A stretch of DNA of 38,195 nt from positions 1 through 38,195 of the forward strand of contig URBG01000012.1 in NCBI GenBank assembly GCA_900546055.1, in the 5' to 3' direction. Source of the DNA: an uncultured Mycoplasmatota bacterium (GTDB lineage Bacteria; Bacillota_I; Bacilli_A; RF39; UBA660). This document shows, piece after piece, positions 32,948 through 38,195 of the stretch. The translations under genes and the position numbers were made by a program. Under the pieces are notes generated by a model. That model saw only the letters and a list, made by a program, of their open reading frames with translations. It ran no database searches and was not told the origin of the DNA. Position 1 is the stretch's first letter; each line of letters opens with the position of its first letter.

Positions 32948-33659
32948 AGTTAATACCTCCAAATCTACGATCACGTTTTGTATATATTGTTAAGGCTTCA
33001 TCAAAGTCTTTTTCTTTGAAATCAGGAAATAAAGTTTTTGGAAAATAAAATTCGGCGTATGAACACTGCCAAAGCATAAAATTACTAATACGCTCTTCTC
33101 CACTTGTTCTGATTAATAAATCAACTGGGGGTAGATTATGATATAAATATGTACTAAAGACTTCTTCGTTTAAATCATCAATATTTAATTTATTTTCGCT
33201 AACATCTTTGACAATCTTTTTTGTAGCGTCAATTATTTCAGCATGACTACCATAGTTAAAGCAAATGTTGAAAACTCTTCCTTGATAGTCTTTGGTTTCT
33301 TCTTCAATTTTATTCATAGCCTTTAAAACTTTATCTGATAATTTATTATGACGCCCAGAGAAAAATGCTTGCATTTTTTCTTCATGACAGAATGCTAAAA
33401 TATCTTTTAATCTATCAACTAATAAATTATTCATTATAAAGCTAACTTCACTATCACTACGTTTAAAGTTTTCAGTTGAAAATAAATAAGCACTTATGTA
33501 TTTAACCCCTTTTTTATACATATATGCGGTCAATTTTTGAAGATTTTGAAAACCAGCTTCGTGACCTTTACTACGGGAAAGTCCTCTCGCTTCAGCCCAT
33601 CTGCCATTACCATCGACAATGATTCCGACATGGTATGGAATTTTTAATTCATTTTCCAT
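32928..33659 (-). CDS. uppS: Undecaprenyl diphosphate synthase
   Basis: This 243-aa cis-prenyltransferase makes the C55 carrier lipid for peptidoglycan and teichoic acids. The catalytic Asp lies in VDGNGRWAEARG, followed by SKGHEAG for diphosphate binding. SGEERISNF and the C-terminal DRRFGG are intact. The presence of uppS indicates a walled bacterium, or at least one that needs carrier lipid, unlike mycoplasmas. It starts an operon with cdsA and rseP, with a good promoter at 33684-33712. Confidence 0.97.
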   Translation of the reverse strand: MENELKIPYHVGIIVDGNGRWAEARGLSRSKGHEAGFQNLQKLTAYMYKKGVKYISAYLFSTENFKRSDSEVSFIMNNLLVDRLKDILAFCHEEKMQAFFSGRHNKLSDKVLKAMNKIEEETKDYQGRVFNICFNYGSHAEIIDATKKIVKDVSENKLNIDDLNEEVFSTYLYHNLPPVDLLIRTSGEERISNFMLWQCSYAEFYFPKTLFPDFKEKDFDEALTIYTKRDRRFGGINYENESN

Positions 33660-33683
33660 CTTTATACCTCACTATCTTTATAT

Positions 33684-33712
33684 ATTATAATATATTTTAC
33701 TATATTATACAA
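33684..33712 (-). promoter_or_regulatory. Promoter of uppS-cdsA-rseP
   Basis: On the minus strand: -35 TTGTAT (33707-33712), 17-nt spacer, -10 TATAAT (33684-33689), directly after the pilin terminator. Confidence 0.65.
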
Positions 33713-33736
33713 GAAAAGAATTACCATAGTAATTCT
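33711..33736 (-). terminator. Intrinsic terminator of prepilin gene
   Basis: An 8-bp stem (33717-33724 with 33729-33736) with a 4-nt loop is followed by TTTTCTT on the minus strand. It overlaps the start of the uppS promoter region. Confidence 0.7.
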
Positions 33737-33746
33737 CTTAAGCATT

Positions 33747-34148
33747 TTATTGACAATTAGCTTTCGATAAATCAGCTTTCCTTACTGTGCTTTCATTAGC
33801 ATCTTTAACGACGCAGGTTTTGGTTTGGTTATTCCAAAGTTTTAATGTGATGTCACCATTTTTAGCAATTTTAAGAGTTCCTGAGTCCGGAAGAGTTCCT
33901 GAGGTTTTCAATTTATCCTTGTTTGAACCGGTTGCATAATTAATAGTTAACTCACGGCTTGTTCCATTTTTAGTTGCATCAAAACTGTATTGTCTAGCAG
34001 CGTCAACTAATCCAGATACAGAATTCACAAACATTTGCTTACGATTATCACCGATAACATTTAAAATTGCAGGCACGGTAATTGCAGCAAGAATCCCTAA
34101 AATTCCAATAACAGCAAGAGCCTCGACAAGCGTAAACCCATTTTTCAT
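33747..34148 (-). CDS. Type IV prepilin-like protein
   Basis: This 133-aa protein has a short leader MKNG, a prepilin peptidase cleavage site (G4/F5), then FTLVEALAVIGILGILAA with Glu5 of the mature protein. This is the N-terminal helix of type IV pilins and ComGC/GspG pseudopilins. The remaining globular domain has two Cys near the C-terminus (TCVV and ANCQ) that could form the D-loop disulfide. No pilus assembly genes (pilB, pilC, pilD, comG) are in the window. It sits alone between a GGDEF gene and uppS with a near-perfect TTGACA promoter. It may be a competence pseudopilin or a surface pilus subunit. Confidence 0.85.
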   Translation of the reverse strand: MKNGFTLVEALAVIGILGILAAITVPAILNVIGDNRKQMFVNSVSGLVDAARQYSFDATKNGTSRELTINYATGSNKDKLKTSGTLPDSGTLKIAKNGDITLKLWNNQTKTCVVKDANESTVRKADLSKANCQ

Positions 34149-34170
34149 ATTTTCACCTACTCTATATATG

Positions 34171-34200
34171 ATTATAATAGCTTGATATATATTTTGTCAA
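34171..34200 (-). promoter_or_regulatory. Strong promoter of prepilin gene
   Basis: On the minus strand: perfect -35 TTGACA (34195-34200), 18-nt spacer, perfect -10 TATAAT (34171-34176). This is the best consensus promoter in the window, suggesting high expression. Confidence 0.8.
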
Positions 34201-34225
34201 GAAAAAAGCCACTTTATATGGCTTA
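34201..34225 (-). terminator. Intrinsic terminator of GGDEF gene
   Basis: A 6-bp stem (34206-34211 with 34219-34224) is followed by a T-run on the minus strand. It contains the gene's stop codon. Confidence 0.65.
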
Positions 34226-35494
34226 AAAATATTTAATCTCATAGCCTTTTTTCCCATGGCCTTTGATTTCATAAAGGGCTTTATCGGCAATACTATAATA
34301 TTCTTCGTAGGTTGGATTTAAACATTTATTAATTGATACTCCAATACTAACATTTATTGGAAACCCTAAATTATTATTGTGATCGATGTTTTTATTAATT
34401 ATCTCGCATAAAGATTTAGCATATTTTATTTTTTTTACACCAATTGCTAGAGCACCAAATTCATCACCACCTAGACGAAAGATAATATCACTACATCTAA
34501 AGGTTGATTCTAAGCTTTCAGCTACTAGCCTAATAACCTTATCTCCTACTGGATGGCCATACGTATCATTTATGCTTTTGAAATCGTCAAGATCAATTAA
34601 GAAAAAAGCATTAGCAATGTTTTGGGTATTACTAATTGTATTGATTATTTTTTGTTTTGCAGCAATATTATTATAAATACCGGTCATACGATCTGTTTCA
34701 GCTTGCTCTTTTAAATTATTTAATCTAACGATTTCGTCATGGACATTTAACCCATATCCGATGATATTATAATTTTTACTATCTGGATCCTGGTATTTAT
34801 GAAAAACTATTTTATACCATTGAAAATCGTCTTCGGAGTTTTTACGCAGACGAACATTTATAGTTTTGCTGTCTAACTCACTTTTTAAATTTTCGGTAAT
34901 CTTTTCGACAACCGAAATGTCATCTTGATGAATTATTTTACTTTTAGACCACTTTGGAGAAATATAAACTTTCTTTTGAACGAGGCCTTTTTTATCTGAA
35001 TATAGATCAATATAGATGTTATTGTCTTTCAAATCTAGGTCAAAAATAAAATCTGTACTATTTTGAAGTAATACTTTGATTTTTTCATATTGTTTTGTGG
35101 ATGCTTCTTGTAATTCATAAATATCACTTGTATCACGAATAGTAAAAGCCGCATAACCTTTTTGGGGTGACCAGCTCGAAATATCAAAATGCCTATTTAT
35201 TTTTGGGGCATACAATTTAACTTTATTGTTTAGTCCTTCGTATGCAGTTTTATAACATATATCATTATTAAAAATACTTGATTCTAACGGTAATTTACTA
35301 ATCGGTTCATTATAAAAGGTATTTTTAGTAATGGATAGTAAATGTTCAGCCGCTTTATTTATATATGCTGGTTTTAACTCTATGATTTGTTTATTTTCAT
35401 CTAAAATAGGTTTAATAATAACAATAGAACTAGGAACTTCATTTAGAACACTAAATTGTTTGGTATTAGGCATACTATCAGAGTTAATAATCAT
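34223..35494 (-). CDS. PAS-GGDEF diguanylate cyclase
   Basis: This 423-aa soluble protein has one or two PAS-like sensor regions (about 12-110 and 135-250) and a C-terminal GGDEF domain (about 262-423). The active site RLGGDEFGAL is intact (GGDEF near residue 340), and an I-site RCSD lies exactly five residues before it, so product inhibition by c-di-GMP is expected. It makes c-di-GMP from two GTP. No membrane helix or EAL domain is present. The neighbour is a prepilin gene with a strong promoter, and c-di-GMP often controls pili. ATG is preceded by AGGAAG. Confidence 0.93.
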   Translation of the reverse strand: MIINSDSMPNTKQFSVLNEVPSSIVIIKPILDENKQIIELKPAYINKAAEHLLSITKNTFYNEPISKLPLESSIFNNDICYKTAYEGLNNKVKLYAPKINRHFDISSWSPQKGYAAFTIRDTSDIYELQEASTKQYEKIKVLLQNSTDFIFDLDLKDNNIYIDLYSDKKGLVQKKVYISPKWSKSKIIHQDDISVVEKITENLKSELDSKTINVRLRKNSEDDFQWYKIVFHKYQDPDSKNYNIIGYGLNVHDEIVRLNNLKEQAETDRMTGIYNNIAAKQKIINTISNTQNIANAFFLIDLDDFKSINDTYGHPVGDKVIRLVAESLESTFRCSDIIFRLGGDEFGALAIGVKKIKYAKSLCEIINKNIDHNNNLGFPINVSIGVSINKCLNPTYEEYYSIADKALYEIKGHGKKGYEIKYF

Positions 35495-35550
35495 ATCCTA
35501 CACTTCCTCTCGTCTCATACTATGTTAAACTGCTTGACAATATTCAATTA

Positions 35551-35586
35551 TAAAAGGCATATCAATATTGATACGCCCTTTTAATT
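35551..35586 (-). terminator. Intrinsic terminator of tsf
   Basis: A long imperfect stem (AAAAGG...CCTTTT with inner ATCAAT/ATTGAT) is followed on the minus strand by a T-rich tail. It ends the rpsB-tsf unit. Confidence 0.6.
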
Positions 35587-35592
35587 AAATGG

Positions 35593-36465
35593 TTAATTTC
35601 CCATTTGTTTAGCAACTTCTTCGGCAAAGTTTTCTTCTCTTTTTTCCATACCTTCACCAACTTCATAACGATACATAGCTTTAATACTTCCACCGTTATT
35701 TTTAACGAATGTTTTAACGTTAATGTCACCATCTTTGACAAATGCTTGTTCTTCTAAACAGATTTCTTTATAGAATTTTTGAATTCTTCCTTGAACCATT
35801 TTTTCTGCTATTTCTTGTGGTTTTCCTTCGTTCATGGCTTGTTCTGTTAAAACAACTTTTTCTTTTTCAACAACTTCTGCAGGAACGTCTTCAATACTTA
35901 CAAATGATGGTCTCATAGCAGCAGCATGCATTGCAACATCTTTTGCTACAGCTTCATCAGTGTTTTCAGTTAATGTTAGTACTGCAATTTTACCACCCAT
36001 GTGAATATATTCACCAAATGATTCGTTATCAGCTTTAGTTACTTTATTAAATCTTCTTAAACTTAATTTTTCACCAATAGTTGCTGTTTTAGAAATAATC
36101 AAATCATTGATAGTACCTTCAGCAGTAGATAATTCTAAAGCTTCTTCTAAAGTACTAACATCACTTTTAATGATTGTTTCTAAAATTGTTTTTACTAAAT
36201 TTTGGAACTCTTCGTTTTTAGCAACGAAATCAGTTTCAGAATTTACTTCGATAATAACAGCGTTATTACCATCGATTAAGATTGCAGCAGTTCCTTCAGC
36301 AGCAATTCTATCGGCTTTTTTAGCTGCTTTTGAAATACCTTTTTCACGAAGCCAGTCGATTGAAGCCTCAATATCAGCATTATTAGCTTCTAGGGCTTTT
36401 TTACAATCAAGCATTCCTGCTCCTGTTTTTTCTCTTAATTCTTTTACTAGACTTGCACTAATCAT
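35593..36465 (-). CDS. tsf: Elongation factor Ts
   Basis: This 290-aa guanine-nucleotide exchange factor for EF-Tu has the N-terminal LREKTGAGMLDCKKAL and DWLREKGISKAAKKADR, then two EF-Tu-binding core domains with EVNSETDFVAKN and IHMGGKIAVL. Length and motifs are standard for bacteria. The start ATG follows AAGGAGAGAGAAAT. It lies 51 nt after rpsB, with a terminator/attenuator and an embedded promoter between them. Confidence 0.97.
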   Translation of the reverse strand: MISASLVKELREKTGAGMLDCKKALEANNADIEASIDWLREKGISKAAKKADRIAAEGTAAILIDGNNAVIIEVNSETDFVAKNEEFQNLVKTILETIIKSDVSTLEEALELSTAEGTINDLIISKTATIGEKLSLRRFNKVTKADNESFGEYIHMGGKIAVLTLTENTDEAVAKDVAMHAAAMRPSFVSIEDVPAEVVEKEKVVLTEQAMNEGKPQEIAEKMVQGRIQKFYKEICLEEQAFVKDGDINVKTFVKNNGGSIKAMYRYEVGEGMEKREENFAEEVAKQMGN

Positions 36466-36489
36466 ATTTCTCTCTCCTTTTTATTTAAA

Positions 36490-36513
36490 AAAGGTGATTA
36501 TAATATCACCTTT
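36490..36513 (-). terminator. Terminator/attenuator between rpsB and tsf
   Basis: A 9-bp stem (36490-36498 with 36505-36513) with a 6-nt loop is followed by T6 on the minus strand. It should reduce read-through from rpsB into tsf. Confidence 0.75.
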
Positions 36514-36525
36514 TGATTAACTTAA
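36497..36525 (-). promoter_or_regulatory. Possible tsf promoter embedded in terminator
   Basis: On the minus strand: -35 TTAAGT (36520-36525), 17-nt spacer, -10 TATAAT (36497-36502). The -10 box forms the loop of the preceding hairpin. Confidence 0.45.
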
Positions 36526-37566
36526 AGCTTCGATAAGTTCAGCTTTTTTCATTGTAGAATATCCTTTTACTTCTTTTTCTTTAGCAAGTTCACGAAGTTC
36601 AGCTACGGTTTTTGTACTGTAATCTACTGTTTCGGCTTTTTTAGGTTCTTCTTTTTTAATAACTTTTTCTTCTTTTGCTTCAGGTTTTGGAGTTTCTACT
36701 TTTTCAGATGATTTATTATATGGTTTTTTATTATCGTATGGTTTTCTGTCATATGGTTTTCTATCGTTTCTATTGTTATATCTTGGTCTTCTATCTTCTT
36801 TTCTTTTTACTGTTTCTAAGGCTTTTTGCATAATTTCATCGCCTTTTTCTTCTTTACGGTTGTCACTAACGTAATCAACTATTTTACCACCTTGGGCTTC
36901 AACAATTGCATTAGCCATAACACCAATAATTAATTTAACAGCTCTGATAGCATCATCGTTACCAGGAATTACATAATCAACCATATCAGGATCACAGTTA
37001 GTGTCGACGATTCCAAATACTGGAATGCCTAACTTTCTTGCTTCTCTGATAGCAATATCTTCTTTAGTAGGATCTACTATAAACATTGCTTGTGGTAATT
37101 TGTTCATATCTCTAATACCACATAATAATTTGTTTAATTTGTCATATTCCTTTTTGATTTTAACGACTTCTTTTTTTGGTAAACGATCAAAAGTACCATC
37201 TTTTTCCATCTTTTCGATTTGTTCTAATCTTTTAACTCTTCTTCTAATAGTTTTAAAGTTTGTTAAGGTACCACCTAACCATCTTTCATTAACATATAAT
37301 GAATTTGATCTGATTGCTTCCTCTTTGGTTGCTTCAGCGGCTTGTTTTCTTGTACCTACAAATAATACTTTACCACCATTTGCAGCAATTTCTTTTAAAG
37401 CAGCATAAGCTTCTTCAATTTTCTTTGCTGTTTTTTGTAAATCGATAATATAAATATCATCTCTAGCTGTAAAAATATACTCTTTCATTTTTGGGTTCCA
37501 TCTTTTAGTCTGATGACCAAAGTGAACACCAGCTTCTAATAAATAACTCATTGACACTACTGTCAT
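36517..37566 (-). CDS. rpsB: Ribosomal protein S2 with Rho_N/SAP-like tail
   Basis: This 349-aa protein includes the full S2 core (about 1-235: LLEAGVHFGHQTKRWNPKM, VDTNCDPDMVDYVIPGNDDA). Bacterial S2 usually has 240-260 aa. The extra tail of about 110 aa holds an Arg/Asn/Tyr-rich basic stretch with repeated KPYD/RKPY units (about 255-280), a Lys/Glu/Pro-rich linker, and a final helical motif (about 315-349: TVAELRELAKEKEVKGYSTM, KKAELIEAL) like the Rho N-terminal or SAP/HeH fold that binds nucleic acid. The start is ATG 37566 with perfect AGGAGG. Upstream in-frame codons are 5' UTR. It is followed by tsf. Confidence 0.95.
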   Translation of the reverse strand: MTVVSMSYLLEAGVHFGHQTKRWNPKMKEYIFTARDDIYIIDLQKTAKKIEEAYAALKEIAANGGKVLFVGTRKQAAEATKEEAIRSNSLYVNERWLGGTLTNFKTIRRRVKRLEQIEKMEKDGTFDRLPKKEVVKIKKEYDKLNKLLCGIRDMNKLPQAMFIVDPTKEDIAIREARKLGIPVFGIVDTNCDPDMVDYVIPGNDDAIRAVKLIIGVMANAIVEAQGGKIVDYVSDNRKEEKGDEIMQKALETVKRKEDRRPRYNNRNDRKPYDRKPYDNKKPYNKSSEKVETPKPEAKEEKVIKKEEPKKAETVDYSTKTVAELRELAKEKEVKGYSTMKKAELIEALS

Positions 37567-37608
37567 ATTTTCTTCCTCCTTTTGTTTTTTCCTCTGAATA
37601 CTTCTAGG

Positions 37609-37639
37609 TTCACACCACCAATAAGGCACTAGGCGTGAA
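37609..37639 (-). promoter_or_regulatory. rpsB leader hairpin
   Basis: In the 5' UTR of rpsB, an 8-bp stem TTCACGCC/GGTGTGAA (37632-37639 with 37609-37616, minus strand) with a 15-nt loop lies 43 nt before the ATG. Ribosomal protein leaders are often bound by their own product, so an S2 autoregulatory site is plausible but unproven. Confidence 0.5.
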
Positions 37640-37674
37640 AATCCATATTCATGTAAATTAAAAAAGCCACTAAC

Positions 37675-37702
37675 ATTATATCATAATTATATGATTTTAC
37701 AA
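37675..37702 (-). promoter_or_regulatory. Promoter of rpsB
   Basis: On the minus strand: -35 TTGTAA (37697-37702), 16-nt spacer, extended -10 TGA-TATAAT (37675-37680). The implied leader is about 105 nt. Confidence 0.7.
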
Positions 37703-37754
37703 CAATTTTACTTAAAATTTTAACGTTTTTGAGTAAAATTCCTTATTTAGTTTA

Positions 37755-37883
37755 TGCAAAAGAAAAACTAACATGCATATTCTACCTCGTAGGTATGAGA
37801 AGAGATGTAAAATATGTGTTAGTTATATGGAGTTTTATAAACTCCAGTAGAACAACTACTTATTTGTAATTGTTCTCTTTGCA
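37755..37883. ncRNA. Candidate multi-branched RNA element
   Basis: A 129-nt stretch can fold into a closing stem (37755-37763 with 37876-37883, one bulge) that encloses three hairpins: 37766-37824 (8 bp plus 5 bp and an inner 5-bp hairpin), 37828-37846 (8 bp) and 37849-37876 (7 bp). On the minus strand the largest hairpin is followed by TTTTTCTTTT. It starts 11 nt after the second collar gene and ends before the rpsB promoter. It is either a compound terminator/3' UTR or a small structured RNA. I do not recognise it as a known family. Confidence 0.45.
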
Positions 37884-37893
37884 ATTTATAAAA

Positions 37894-38195
37894 TTAATAT
37901 TTTATTATGTATTTCATTGTAATAAATGGTTGCATGTTTGTGAATGAAGTACCATTACCAGAGCTTCCTGTTGTACTAGCTGTTGTTTTAACTGTTAATG
38001 ATAAGTCTCCACTATAATTAGTATAATAAGTACCATTATAGTAAAAGATTTGGCTACCGCTTCCTACTGAAACAGTTTCATATCCTGAACCATTACCATT
38101 ATAAACATCGTTTGACATTGAATGGCGGTGATTGCCACCAGTGGCTGTTCCCGAAAGTGATGGTATGCTATGGGTATGGGATGGCAAATTGGCTG
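37894..38195 (-). CDS. Second tail-collar domain protein, partial
   Basis: Only the last 100 or so residues are in the window; the frame stays open to the edge (reading ANLPSHTHS), so the start lies outside. The segment has the collar/microcystin-dependent motif LPSHTHSIPSLSG, a Gly/Ser/Asn-rich insert with GGNHRHSM, and the closing NMQPFITMKYIIKY. It is the same family as the protein at 6098-7027, but it stops at the end of the collar domain with no C1q-like part. It is not part of a visible prophage, as its neighbour is rpsB. Confidence 0.8.
   Translation of the reverse strand, partial: ANLPSHTHSIPSLSGTATGGNHRHSMSNDVYNGNGSGYETVSVGSGSQIFYYNGTYYTNYSGDLSLTVKTTASTTGSSGNGTSFTNMQPFITMKYIIKY

Noticed and set aside
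37567..37629. Longer N-terminus for S2 starting near 37629
   Set aside because: That frame would cover the leader hairpin and the perfect AGGAGG site, and adds residues unknown in S2. The ATG at 37566 is ideal.
1..38195. CRISPR arrays, insertion sequences, rRNA genes or a replication origin
   Set aside because: No regularly spaced repeats, transposase, rRNA segments or DnaA-box clusters were seen on reading both strands.
1..38195. UGA recoded as tryptophan (mycoplasma code)
   Set aside because: Trp is encoded by TGG in conserved positions, and TGA ends several genes (sufD, the small thioredoxin, the dCMP deaminase and the 9261 gene) at the expected lengths.

Overview
This window is chromosomal DNA from a very AT-rich, low-GC Gram-positive bacterium, most like the Bacillota/Mycoplasmatota border (uncultured RF39- or Erysipelotrichia-like Bacilli). 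The evidence is Firmicutes-type housekeeping genes (RNase J, SufCDS, ComEB-type dCMP deaminase, endonuclease-type MutL, Fhs, RpsB-Tsf, UppS-CdsA-RseP), strong AGGAGG or GGTGAT ribosome sites, and many TG-extended TATAAT promoters. TGA is a stop (ends of sufD, the Trx gene and the 9261 gene), so the standard bacterial code applies and this is not a code-4 mycoplasma. Nearly all genes lie on the minus strand. The plus-strand exceptions are a HIT protein, an ABC/FtsX exporter pair and a PepSY protein.

Layout. (1) 52-5534: an RNase J with substituted catalytic residues, a lipid-kinase-like gene, and sufC-sufD-sufS without sufB or sufU. (2) 5705-7427: a HIT protein, a tail-collar/C1q-like surface protein and a Cys/His-rich CotD-like protein. 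(3) 7598-12777: Fhs, ffh with an unknown 279-aa partner, and two membrane-anchored proteins whose 3' ends share a direct repeat. (4) 12856-15892: a tight cysteine desulfurase, dCMP deaminase, small thioredoxin and Trx-CcdA operon. (5) 15964-20973: MutL, a small nucleotidyltransferase, a PPC-domain protein, two membrane-anchored XRE regulators and a PHP phosphatase with a frameshift in a poly-A tract. (6) 21094-24806: a divergent MacB-like ABC exporter whose permease carries a long extracytoplasmic coiled coil. (7) 24817-28385: small accessory genes and remnants between a tRNA-Thr and a tRNA-Leu. (8) 28399-31012: a rhodanese and NatAB-type ABC operon. (9) 31101-37566: rseP, cdsA, uppS, a prepilin-like gene, a PAS-GGDEF diguanylate cyclase, tsf, and rpsB with a Rho_N/SAP-like tail. 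(10) 37755-38195: a multi-hairpin RNA-like element and the end of a second collar protein.

How the genes work together. sufC-sufD-sufS would handle sulfur mobilisation and Fe-S assembly. The Trx and CcdA proteins form a plausible relay carrying reducing power across the membrane. UppS, CdsA and RseP serve envelope lipid synthesis and intramembrane proteolysis. The cyclase and prepilin suggest c-di-GMP control of a surface pilus or competence pseudopilus. Several promoters are nested in the terminator of the upstream gene, which packs transcription units closely.

No complete new defence or mobile system is visible. The best candidates for something undescribed are the RNA-like element before rpsB, the RpsB tail fusion, the degenerate RNase J, the SufB-less short-SufD suf cluster, and the collar/C1q plus CotD-like surface pair.
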